Part shown: one piece after another, positions 1-5,464 of the stretch
Position numbering within the stretch: the first letter of the stretch is position 1
How the letters are laid out: each line of letters opens with the position of its first letter
Source of the DNA: Actinomycetota bacterium
GTDB lineage: Bacteria; Actinomycetota; Acidimicrobiia; Acidimicrobiales; JACCXE01
Direction: 5' to 3'
Assembly: GCA_013697265.1 (NCBI GenBank)
Contig: JACCXE010000044.1
Location: 1-5,464, forward strand
Length of the DNA: 5,464 nt
Made by a program: the position numbers and the translations under genes
Notes under the pieces: generated by a model
Told to the model about the DNA's origin: nothing
Database searches by the model: none
Seen by the model: the letters and a program-made list of their open reading frames with translations, nothing else

Positions 1-2
1 GC

Positions 3-476
3 GTCGCAAACGTGATCGCCACACACGACAACGAGCTCCCATTACGCGACGAGTCGTTCGACCTCGTCACGTGCCGCCACCCGATCATGAGTTGGTGGAC
101 CGAGATCGCACGCGTGCTCGAACCCGGCGGCGCGTACGTGGCGCAACACGTCGGCGCCGGCAGCGGACACGAACTCACGAGCTGGTTCATGGGTCCGCAG
201 CCTGTGTCCATGGCCCGCCACCATGATCGGGCTCGCCGCGCCGCGACGGCGGTTGGTCTCGACGTCGTAGACCTGCGGGCGGAAAGGCTGCCGATGACCT
301 TCGACGACGTCGGCGCAGTCATCTACTTCCTGCGACTCGTCATCTGGATCGTGCCCGAATTCTCTGTAGAGCGGTACCGCGATCGCCTTCGCGCCCTGCA
401 CGACCAGATTGAACACGCCGGTCCGTTCCGAGCTACGTCCGTCCGCTTTCTCATCGAGGCGCGCAAGCCGAATTAG
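3..476 (+). CDS. Class I SAM-dependent methyltransferase, C-terminal part (5' end outside window)
   Basis: The reading frame is open from the left edge to a TAG at 474-476, giving 157 residues of the C-terminal part. Counting from the first full codon, residues 12-26 (LPLRDESFDLVTCRH) look like the acidic post-II motif of class I methyltransferases, and residues 37-49 (RVLEPGGAYVAQH) like the motif III strand and turn of the Rossmann-like fold. The glycine-rich SAM-binding motif I should lie upstream, outside the window. The GTG at 12 is internal to the domain and unlikely to be the true start. The tail (YFLRLVIWIVPEF, then a C-terminal FLIEARKPN) resembles small actinobacterial methyltransferases of unknown substrate. 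The gene converges on cinA across a 52-base gap, so it is transcribed independently of the minus-strand genes. The fold is fairly sure; the substrate cannot be told. Confidence 0.85.
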   Translation, partial: VANVIATHDNELPLRDESFDLVTCRHPIMSWWTEIARVLEPGGAYVAQHVGAGSGHELTSWFMGPQPVSMARHHDRARRAATAVGLDVVDLRAERLPMTFDDVGAVIYFLRLVIWIVPEFSVERYRDRLRALHDQIEHAGPFRATSVRFLIEARKPN

Positions 477-490
477 ATCTCGGGCACCGT

Positions 491-502
491 CGCCAGCTGG
501 CG
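491..502. repeat. 12-base perfect palindrome in the convergent gap
   Basis: CGCCAGCTGGCG is a perfect inverted repeat in the 52-base gap between the convergent 3' ends of the methyltransferase gene and cinA. As a hairpin it could form only a 4-base-pair stem with a 4-base loop, and no T-run follows on either strand, so it is a poor intrinsic terminator. It may be chance in GC-rich DNA or a minor bidirectional pause site. Nothing else is seen in this gap. Confidence 0.3.
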
Positions 503-528
503 CGCCGCACGCTCGTTTCGCCTGTCCA

Positions 529-1770
529 TCAGCGGTCCTCGAGAAGTCGGCGTCGGAGCAAGTCCATCAACGAGATCGCCGAGAACTGCCGTACGCGATC
601 GCGATCGCCTGGCAAGCGTCCCGCTACCGCCTCGGTCGAACCGTTGCGGGCGATGCCGTAGAACACGGTGCCCGCTGGTTGGCCGTCTTGTTCGTCGGGC
701 CCGGCCACGCCGGTGACCGACAGGCCGACATCGGCGCCGAGCACTTTCGCCGCGCCAACCGCCATCGCGATCGCCGCCCCCTCGGACACGACGGGCCCTT
801 CGGGCACACCGAGCACCGAGAACTTCACGTCCGACGCGTAGGACACGACGCCGCCACGGAACCAGTTGCTGGCGCCGGGAACTGCCGCACAACGCGACCC
901 GACCAGGCCTCCGGTCAACGACTCGGCCAAGCCAAGCGTTTCGCCGCGCGCCACGAGAAGTTTGCCCACCGCGGCTTCCATCGTCTCGCCATCGACGCCG
1001 AACACGATGTCGCCGAGGACCGCTCGCACTTCGGCCTCTTCGGCGTCGAGCGCACCGCTGGCTTCCTCGGCCGTCGTCGCCTTCGCGGTGATGCGCACTT
1101 TGATCCCCTCAATGCCACTGGCGAGGAACGCGATTGTCACCGAGGCGACGGACGTAGCCAGCGCCTCGAAGCGGGGCGCCAGGCGTTCGGCCAGCGTCGA
1201 CTCGGCCAGGCCCCAGGTACGCAGCACGCGGCTGCGGATCGTGGCCGACTCGCCCGACCGGCCCAGCAAATCGGGCAACACGGCGCGCTCGAACATGTCG
1301 TACATCTCATACGGCACGCCTGGCACCGCGTACATCACCTTGTGGCCCACGGGACAGATCAGGCCGGGCGCCGTGCCCATCGTCTGTCCGATCACCGTTG
1401 CCCCTACCGGCACGTCGGCCTGCAGCAGGTTGTTCGCCGCCATCTCGCGGCCTCGTGCCTTGAACATCGCTTCGATGCGCGCCGCGATCGCCGTGTCACG
1501 CTCGATGGGCGCGTTCATCACGGTGGCCAGCGCCTCGCGGGTGATGTCGTCTTGGGTGGGGCCGAGGCCGCCGCACACGATCACCGCGTCTGAACGGGCG
1601 AGCGCGCATCGCATGGCGTGCACGATGCGGGCCAGGTTGTCGCCTACCGCGGTCGAGAAATGGCGGTCCATGCCCGCAGCGGCGAGTTGCTCGCCTAGCC
1701 ACGCCGAGTTGGTATCCACGATTTGGCCGAGCAGCAGTTCGGTGCCGACGGCGACCACTTCAACTCGCAC
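529..1770 (-). CDS. cinA: CinA family protein, putative nicotinamide-nucleotide (NMN) amidohydrolase
   Basis: The product is a two-domain cytosolic CinA of 413 residues, a normal length. The N-terminal MoaB/MogA-like (COG1058) domain shows GTELLLGQIVDTNSAWLG at 9-26, GGLGPTQDDIT at 67-77, TMGTAPG at 130-136 and MYAVPGVPYEM at 146-156. The C-terminal PncC domain shows AESLTGG at 282-288 (the conserved Ser lies in this motif), then VVSYASDVK, and SVTGVAGP at 351-358. PncC-type enzymes deamidate NMN to nicotinic acid mononucleotide, recycling the NMN released by NAD-dependent DNA ligase; the N-terminal domain acts on ADP-ribose-type pyrophosphates in some homologues. I chose the GTG at 1770 because the protein then begins MRVEVVAVGTE, like its family, and AGGGAGG lies 11 bases upstream. 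A TTG at 1815 would add 15 residues without similarity. The start overlaps the end of pgsA by 11 bases, so this is the last gene of rimO-pgsA-cinA. The old competence-inducible name does not imply competence here. Confidence 0.95.
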   Translation of the reverse strand: MRVEVVAVGTELLLGQIVDTNSAWLGEQLAAAGMDRHFSTAVGDNLARIVHAMRCALARSDAVIVCGGLGPTQDDITREALATVMNAPIERDTAIAARIEAMFKARGREMAANNLLQADVPVGATVIGQTMGTAPGLICPVGHKVMYAVPGVPYEMYDMFERAVLPDLLGRSGESATIRSRVLRTWGLAESTLAERLAPRFEALATSVASVTIAFLASGIEGIKVRITAKATTAEEASGALDAEEAEVRAVLGDIVFGVDGETMEAAVGKLLVARGETLGLAESLTGGLVGSRCAAVPGASNWFRGGVVSYASDVKFSVLGVPEGPVVSEGAAIAMAVGAAKVLGADVGLSVTGVAGPDEQDGQPAGTVFYGIARNGSTEAVAGRLPGDRDRVRQFSAISLMDLLRRRLLEDR

Positions 1771-2317
1771 GCGCTTCGCGGCCTCCCTCGAAGACGTACT
1801 GCGCACCCGTGACAAGCGTGAGCACCACCGCAGCCCAGATCAAGCTCTTGTACCACCACTGCGCGTCCGTGGTGAGGGGCAACAACGCGAAGCCGATCGC
1901 AACCTCGGTGAGCACCGTCTTTACCTTCGCCCACCAACGCGCCGGCACGCTGATGCCTCGTTGGGCCAAACGCGACCGGTAGATCGACACCGTGATCTCG
2001 CGCACGCCGATGAGGCCGGCCGGCAGCCACCACAGGTCGCCCCGCGACACCAAGGCGGCGAGCGCGCCCAACACGAGCACCTTGTCGGCCAAGGGATCGA
2101 GGAACGCTCCGGAACTGGTGACACCCTGACGGCGCGCGATGTAGCCGTCGACGCCGTCGGTGACGCAGAGCAGCACCCAGAAGCAGACGGCGGCCCACGA
2201 AGCGCCGCCCGATGCGATCATTACGAGCAGAATCGGACTGATCAGCAGCCGCGTAATCGTGACGGCGTTTGCCGGCGTCGCCAAAGCCGACTTGCCGAAA
2301 CCAGTGTCAGTACTCAT
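1760..2317 (-). CDS. pgsA: CDP-diacylglycerol--glycerol-3-phosphate 3-phosphatidyltransferase (PGP synthase)
   Basis: This membrane enzyme of 185 residues belongs to the CDP-alcohol phosphatidyltransferase family. It should join CDP-diacylglycerol to glycerol 3-phosphate, giving phosphatidylglycerophosphate, the precursor of phosphatidylglycerol and cardiolipin. The family signature D-x2-D-G-x2-A-R-x7-G-x3-D-x3-D is complete, with D54, D57, G58, A61, R62, G70, D74 and D78 as metal and CDP ligands. An N-x2-T-x2-R element at 17-23 and REI at 106-108 fit PgsA. Hydrophobic stretches near 24-36, 40-53, 80-90, 97-105, 136-148 and 158-171 are the likely membrane segments. The ATG overlaps the rimO stop as ATGA, with only a weak GGAAG before it, so translation is probably coupled to rimO. 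Assignment to PgsA rather than another CDP-alcohol transferase rests on overall resemblance and on the rimO-pgsA-cinA order, which is common in actinobacteria. Confidence 0.92.
   Translation of the reverse strand: MSTDTGFGKSALATPANAVTITRLLISPILLVMIASGGASWAAVCFWVLLCVTDGVDGYIARRQGVTSSGAFLDPLADKVLVLGALAALVSRGDLWWLPAGLIGVREITVSIYRSRLAQRGISVPARWWAKVKTVLTEVAIGFALLPLTTDAQWWYKSLIWAAVVLTLVTGAQYVFEGGREARAS
1782..1788 (-). promoter_or_regulatory. Ribosome binding site deciding the cinA start
   Basis: AGGGAGG on the minus strand lies 11 bases before the GTG at 1770, inside the last codons of pgsA. It is the clearest Shine-Dalgarno sequence I noticed at a gene start in the window. It supports the GTG start over the upstream TTG at 1815, and suggests cinA can initiate on its own as well as by coupling to pgsA. 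Confidence 0.65.
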
Positions 2318-3546
2318 GACGCTTCCAGATCCACCCCGGCCACGGCGTCGACCGTAACCGTCTGGAACGTGCCAACCGGTAGCGCGTCGGGCACCCGCAC
2401 GACACCGTCGATCTCGGGCGCCTCGCGGTGACTGCGCCCCACGCCCTGCTCGTCGACCAAGACCTGCATCGACGTGCCCACCAGTGCGGCGCGGCGCGTG
2501 AAGGTGATGGTGTCTTGCAGTTCGCTCGCTTCGGCCAGCCGCTCCTTGATCAGTCCGGCGTCGATGTGGCCGTCTTGGGTGTCGGCGTGCGTGCCCTCCT
2601 CGCGCGAGTACGCGAACAACCCCACCCAGTCGAACTGCGCGTCGCGCATGAACGAAAGCAGCGTGTCGTGATCGGCTTCGGTCTCACCTGGATAGCCGAC
2701 GATGAAGTTCGACCGAATCGTCGCGTCCGGATAGCGAGCGCGGATGTCGTTGATGCGCGTGAGGAACTTGTCGCCGTTGCCCCAGCGCCGCATGCGTTTG
2801 AGCAGCGGGGCCGACGCATGCTGCAACGACAAGTCGTAATAGGGCACCCCGGTTGCGCCGATCACGTCGATCAGACCGTCGGTGAGGTCGGACGGATACA
2901 GGTAGAGCAAACGCACGCGGTCGGTGCGCTTCGCTACTTCCGCAACCAGCGGGATGATCGCCCGGCGGTCGTCGATGTCGTTGCCGTACGAGGCGAGGTC
3001 TTGCGCCACCAACACGATTTCGCGGGCCTCGAGCGCTTCCACCTCTTCGAGGATGGACGCGGGGGTGCGGGACCGTTGCTTGCCCCGGAACGACGGGATG
3101 GCGCAGAACCCGCAGTTGCGGTCGCAGCCTTCGGCCACCTTCACGTAGGCCCACGGCCGCGGCGACTTGGGCCGCGGAAGATTCAGCAGGTCGAAAGACG
3201 GAATCGCGCTCGTGCGCCCGAGGGTGACCGCCACTCCGAAGCCCGCAACCTGGTCGACCTCGGGCAGCGCGTCGCTCAGCTCCGACCCGTAGCGCTCGGC
3301 CATGCAACCGGTCACCACGAGACGGGCGCCGTCGCGCTTCGTCTCCCCCAACGCGATCACGGTGTCGATAGATTCTTGGCGCGCCGCGTCGATGAAGGCG
3401 CACGTGTTGACGACCACCACATCCGCATCGGCCGAACTGGATGCAGGCGCGTAGCCGTCAGCTTCGAGCTGCCCGATCAACTTGGCCGAGTCGACCTCGT
3501 TCTTCGGACAGCCGAGCGTCTCGACCCAATACGACTGCGTTGCCAT
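2314..3546 (-). CDS. rimO: Ribosomal protein S12 (aspartate) methylthiotransferase, radical SAM
   Basis: This 410-residue cytosolic iron-sulfur enzyme should add a methylthio group to the conserved aspartate of ribosomal protein S12, near the decoding centre. Three domains are visible. The N-terminal UPF0004 domain has its cluster cysteines at C13 (TLGCPKN), C49 (NTCAF) and C81 (TGCMAERYG). The radical SAM domain has CxxxCxxC at C141, C145 and C148 (GCDRNCGFC), followed by PSFRGKQRSR and later LSLQHAS near 239-245 and NFIVGYPGETE at 280-290. A TRAM domain fills about 354-405 and contains SHREAPEIDG (372-381), a pattern typical of RimO and not of the tRNA enzyme MiaB. The length is near the usual 430-440 residues. 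The ATG at 3546 gives the expected MATQSYWVETLGC start, but no convincing Shine-Dalgarno precedes it. It is the first gene of rimO-pgsA-cinA, after an 85-base gap holding possible promoter elements. Confidence 0.95.
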   Translation of the reverse strand: MATQSYWVETLGCPKNEVDSAKLIGQLEADGYAPASSSADADVVVVNTCAFIDAARQESIDTVIALGETKRDGARLVVTGCMAERYGSELSDALPEVDQVAGFGVAVTLGRTSAIPSFDLLNLPRPKSPRPWAYVKVAEGCDRNCGFCAIPSFRGKQRSRTPASILEEVEALEAREIVLVAQDLASYGNDIDDRRAIIPLVAEVAKRTDRVRLLYLYPSDLTDGLIDVIGATGVPYYDLSLQHASAPLLKRMRRWGNGDKFLTRINDIRARYPDATIRSNFIVGYPGETEADHDTLLSFMRDAQFDWVGLFAYSREEGTHADTQDGHIDAGLIKERLAEASELQDTITFTRRAALVGTSMQVLVDEQGVGRSHREAPEIDGVVRVPDALPVGTFQTVTVDAVAGVDLEAS

Positions 3547-3554
3547 TGGTACTC

Positions 3555-3600
3555 AGGCTAGATGCGAGCGAGCGATAGCCAGGGAGCGAGCGGTTAACAA
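3555..3600 (-). promoter_or_regulatory. Candidate promoter elements upstream of rimO
   Basis: Two weak possibilities are seen on the minus strand. First, TTGTTA (3600-3595) and TATCGC (3577-3572) are separated by 17 bases, a -35/-10-like pair whose -10 half is poor. Second, TAGCCT (3560-3555) fits the loose actinobacterial -10 pattern TAnnnT; it ends 8 bases before the rimO ATG, which would give an almost leaderless mRNA and suit the lack of a Shine-Dalgarno. The gap is the only place in the minus-strand series long enough to hold a promoter. Neither candidate is proven. Confidence 0.3.
3566..3592. repeat. 9-base direct repeat, 18-base pitch, upstream of rimO
   Basis: GAGCGAGCG occurs at 3566-3574 and again at 3584-3592, separated by 9 bases, 20-46 bases before the rimO start codon. 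Each copy is itself built on GAGC/GCGA repetition. The repeats lie between and partly over the candidate promoter elements, so they could be a tandem operator site. They may equally be low-complexity GC-rich spacer. Confidence 0.4.
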
Positions 3601-3615
3601 CGGCCCGTGCGGCCG
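3601..3615 (-). terminator. Candidate weak terminator after the SMP-30 gene
   Basis: On the minus strand, CGGCC (3615-3611), loop GCACG, then GGCCG (3605-3601) forms a 5-base-pair all-GC stem, followed directly by TTGTTAA. It begins 16 bases after the SMP-30 stop codon. The stem is short and the T-tract interrupted, so termination would be partial at best. The position between two transcription units is what makes it plausible. Confidence 0.35.
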
Positions 3616-3631
3616 GGGAGCACGAAGCGGT

Positions 3632-4570
3632 CTAGGAGTTGAAGTTGAGTTTCAGGCCGGGACGGGCCCAGTCGACCTTGGCTAATTTGCCCATCGCCGA
3701 GAGCGTGATGTGGGCGGTTTGCATGTCGTCGCCGCTGAAGCAGACGTTGGTGGGCATCGGGTCGGGCATCGATACGTGGTCGACGATTGCGCCATCCGGG
3801 TTGAAAACGGTGATGCCGGGATCGTGGATCAACGTGGCGACCGCGATGTTGCCGTTCGCCTCGATGGCCAGCGAATCAAACAACGCGTGCACCGGCCCGT
3901 TTCCCAGGAAGATGCCGCCGCCCGTCAACGGATTGCCTCCGGTGAGGTCACCCGGACCCGCGATGTCCCACGCGTATAGGTGCGCGCTGCTCGTCTCCAC
4001 GGAGTAGAGCCGCGACCCGTCCGGGGACAGCCCAATCCCGTTGTAGCCGGTCCCGCCCACCGCAACCTGGCGAATCTCAGAGCCGTCGGGCTTGGCCCAG
4101 TAAATGAACCCCCGGTCCGCGTCGCGTGCGCGCGTCTTGCCGAGATCGGTGAACCACAGACCGCCGTCCTTGTCGACCACGATGTCGTTCGGCCCGTTCA
4201 GCCGGATGCCGTCGCAATCGGTGTAGAGCGTGGTCAACTCGCCGCTGGCCAAATCGACGCGCTGTATCGAACCGGACGTGTATTCGGCAGCCTGCGAGAC
4301 GCCGTTTGGGCCGACAGGAATGTTCATCTCCCCGATCTCGGTCCAGACGAACCCGCCGTTGTTGCAGACGTAGAGCGCTCCGTCGGCGCCGATCGCCAGC
4401 CCGTTGGGCCCACCGCCTACTTCGGCGATCGTCGACTTCTCACCATCGGGCGTCACGCGCGTGAGGGTTCCTGTCTTGATCTCGACGACGATCACAGATC
4501 CGTCGGCCATCGCGACCGGACCTTCAGGAAACGCCAGACCTTCCGTGATAATCGTCGGTTCTGCACTCAT
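3632..4570 (-). CDS. SMP-30/gluconolactonase/LRE-like family hydrolase (probable lactonase)
   Basis: This is a six-bladed beta-propeller protein of 312 residues with no visible signal peptide, so probably cytosolic. The family (human regucalcin/SMP30, bacterial gluconolactonases, squid DFPase, Drp35) hydrolyses lactones or related esters with one divalent metal. The expected metal-site residues are present in order: E16 in FPEGP, N128 in NGPND, N177 in GYNGIGLSPDG and D232 in LFDSLAIEANG. By my recall these match E21, N120, N175 and D229 of DFPase, and E16, N177 and D232 match E18, N154 and D204 of SMP30. Repeated blade motifs (PDG or ADG followed by LY, LW or I-V) occur throughout. The ATG overlaps the queF stop (ATGA) without a good Shine-Dalgarno, so translation is probably coupled to queF. 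The substrate cannot be assigned: no sugar-acid pathway genes are nearby. Confidence 0.87.
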   Translation of the reverse strand: MSAEPTIITEGLAFPEGPVAMADGSVIVVEIKTGTLTRVTPDGEKSTIAEVGGGPNGLAIGADGALYVCNNGGFVWTEIGEMNIPVGPNGVSQAAEYTSGSIQRVDLASGELTTLYTDCDGIRLNGPNDIVVDKDGGLWFTDLGKTRARDADRGFIYWAKPDGSEIRQVAVGGTGYNGIGLSPDGSRLYSVETSSAHLYAWDIAGPGDLTGGNPLTGGGIFLGNGPVHALFDSLAIEANGNIAVATLIHDPGITVFNPDGAIVDHVSMPDPMPTNVCFSGDDMQTAHITLSAMGKLAKVDWARPGLKLNFNS

Positions 4571-4920
4571 TGGGGGTGGCTCACTTTCACTGTGGTGTGG
4601 ATGCCGCCGCGCACGAGCCAGTCGGTGGTGACCGTCATCGAGACGGGGTCGAGCGCAGCCACCAAATCGTTGAGAATCTGATTAGTGACGTCTTCGTGGA
4701 ACGCGCCTTCGTTGCGGAACGACCAGAGGTACAGCTTGAGGCTTTTCAACTCAACGATCTTGAGGCCGGGAACGTACGCGATCGTGACGGTCGCAAAGTC
4801 GGGTTGCCCGGTCATCGGGCAGACACAGGTGAACTCAGGCGTGTCGCAGGTGACCTCGTAGTTGCGGCCCGGGTGCGGGTTGTCGATCGGTGTGAGTTCT
4901 CGCGACGGCTGGCTTGGCAC
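4567..4920 (-). CDS. queF: NADPH-dependent 7-cyano-7-deazaguanine (preQ0) reductase, unimodular type
   Basis: QueF reduces the nitrile of preQ0 to the amine preQ1, using two NADPH, in queuosine synthesis for tRNA. The 117-residue product matches the small T-fold form. Visible motifs are PEFTCVCPMTGQPDFA (28-43), with catalytic Cys C34 and D41, the QueF signature ELKSLKLYLWSFRN (57-70), and FHED with H75 and E76, which bind substrate. C-terminal RGGIHTTV (104-111) is also typical. It is shorter than B. subtilis QueF (165 residues), lacking N- and C-terminal extensions, but the core is complete. The GTG at 4920 is the only start codon between the upstream in-frame stop and the conserved region. 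It has no clear Shine-Dalgarno and lies 11 bases after the thrB stop, suggesting coupling. The position of B. subtilis Cys99 is Val (V78), while an extra Cys (C32) sits two residues before C34. No other queuosine genes are in the window. Confidence 0.94.
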   Translation of the reverse strand: MPSQPSRELTPIDNPHPGRNYEVTCDTPEFTCVCPMTGQPDFATVTIAYVPGLKIVELKSLKLYLWSFRNEGAFHEDVTNQILNDLVAALDPVSMTVTTDWLVRGGIHTTVKVSHPQ

Positions 4921-4931
4921 AGCGGACGAAG

Positions 4932-5464
4932 TTAGTGACTGACGACGAGTCCGTCCCGATCAGGCTCAAGCCGCAACGACCGACCGTTCACGTTCGCTTG
5001 CGCCAGCAACGCCTCGCCGGCGGCTCGCACTGCGTTCGCAGTGTCCGCGATGGTGACGGCGAGAATCGTCGAGCCCGCGCCCGACCAGCAGGCGCCGAGG
5101 GCACCCGCCTCGCGCAAACCGTCGATCAGCACAGCCGACTCCGGGAACAACGGGAGGCGGTAGGGCTGATGCAGCGTGTCGTCCATGGCATGAGGCGAAA
5201 ACAGATCGGCGTTCGCGAAGCCGGCGATGAGTAGACCGAGGCGACCGAGGTTGGCCGCCGCGTCCGTCAGGGGCACTTCTCGTCGCAACGCGGCGCGGGC
5301 GTCTTTGGTCGACAACATGCGTTCGGGGATCAGCGCGACGAACGCGAGCTGATCGTCGAGCACGAGCGATCGCGCGACGGGCGCGCCGTCAACCACGGTG
5401 GCGGCGACTAGCCCACCGAGCACCGACGCCGCCGCGTTTTCGGCGTGGCCGTCAACCGCAGTCG
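4932..5464 (-). CDS. thrB: Homoserine kinase, C-terminal part (5' end outside window)
   Basis: The frame is open from the right edge to a TAA at 4934-4932, giving 176 residues, a little over half of a usual homoserine kinase (about 300). The enzyme phosphorylates L-homoserine with ATP in threonine synthesis and is a cytosolic GHMP kinase. The fragment begins just before DGHAENAAASVLGGL (4-18), the equivalent of the EGHPDN..LLGGL segment after the ATP-binding loop. It continues with LSTKDARAAL and ANLGRLGLL, then DDTLHQPYRLPLFP, which is characteristic of ThrB. GALGACWSGAGSTILA is the C-terminal GHMP motif 3. The GTG at 5423 is an internal valine codon, not the start. The ATP-binding motif PxxxGLGSS lies upstream, outside the window. 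In this family motif 3 usually reads SGAGP; here it reads SGAGS. queF follows after 11 bases. In many bacteria thrC and hom precede thrB, which cannot be checked here. Confidence 0.93.
   Translation of the reverse strand, partial: TAVDGHAENAAASVLGGLVAATVVDGAPVARSLVLDDQLAFVALIPERMLSTKDARAALRREVPLTDAAANLGRLGLLIAGFANADLFSPHAMDDTLHQPYRLPLFPESAVLIDGLREAGALGACWSGAGSTILAVTIADTANAVRAAGEALLAQANVNGRSLRLEPDRDGLVVSH

Noticed and set aside
12..476. GTG at base 12 as the true start of the methyltransferase
   Set aside because: The frame stays open to the window edge and the SAM-binding N-terminal half would be missing, so the gene must begin upstream.
499..506. GGCGCGCC palindrome next to the CGCCAGCTGGCG palindrome, considered as a compound terminator or recombination site
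   Set aside because: No T-run, no long stem and no flanking repeats; short GC palindromes are expected by chance in this composition.
409..1593. Plus-strand open frame (394 codons) overlapping the methyltransferase end and antisense to cinA
   Set aside because: Composition is that of a shadow frame (Arg/His/Ala rich). The minus-strand CinA is unambiguous.
866..2431. Long plus-strand open frame (521 codons) opposite cinA and pgsA
   Set aside because: It is antisense to two well-supported genes. Its composition (Arg, Ser, Thr, Ala and Pro rich, no recognisable motif) is typical of shadow frames in GC-rich DNA.
2428..3561. Long plus-strand open frame (377 codons) opposite rimO
   Set aside because: It mirrors rimO codon structure, is rich in Arg, His, Val and Asp, and shows no family motif. 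rimO on the other strand has all its cysteine motifs.
3980..4681. Plus-strand open frame (233 codons) opposite the SMP-30 gene and the end of queF
   Set aside because: It spans two genes on the other strand that have clear family motifs, and has no motif of its own.
1..5464. Mobile element, CRISPR, tRNA, rRNA or riboswitch
   Set aside because: No transposase, integrase, terminal repeats, spaced repeats, cloverleaf or structured leader was seen, and almost all sequence is accounted for by housekeeping genes. In particular, I saw no preQ1-type leader in the 11-base gap before queF.

Overview
The window is GC-rich, densely packed bacterial chromosome. Six genes on the minus strand account for almost everything from base 529 to the right edge, and the end of one plus-strand gene lies at the left edge. 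GC-rich codons, GTG starts, 4-base stop/start overlaps and the order rimO-pgsA-cinA point to a high-GC actinobacterium. An acidimicrobial-type lineage is possible, but the sequence alone does not prove it. No RNA gene, insertion sequence, CRISPR array, phage gene or plasmid function is visible, and no stretch over 300 bases lacks a gene.

Layout in the direction of minus-strand transcription, right to left: (1) the C-terminal part of homoserine kinase (thrB), running off the right edge; (2) queF, the nitrile reductase of queuosine synthesis, starting 11 bases after thrB stops; (3) an SMP-30/gluconolactonase-like hydrolase whose ATG overlaps the queF stop (ATGA); (4) an 85-base gap with a candidate weak terminator, a 9-base direct repeat and candidate promoter elements; (5) rimO, the S12 methylthiotransferase; (6) pgsA, phosphatidylglycerophosphate synthase, joined to rimO by another ATGA overlap; (7) cinA, joined to pgsA by an 11-base overlap. 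A 52-base convergent gap then separates cinA from the end of a plus-strand SAM-dependent methyltransferase that enters from the left edge.

This suggests two minus-strand transcription units, thrB-queF-SMP30 and rimO-pgsA-cinA. Within each, translation is probably coupled although the products work in unrelated pathways: threonine synthesis, tRNA modification and lactone or ester hydrolysis in the first; ribosome modification, phospholipid synthesis and NMN salvage in the second.

I see no evidence for an undescribed defence, mobile or biosynthetic system here. The more interesting points are local: an unusual cysteine arrangement in QueF, the odd partnership of queF with an SMP-30 protein, the repeats before rimO, and an apparent excess of the palindrome GCGATCGC.
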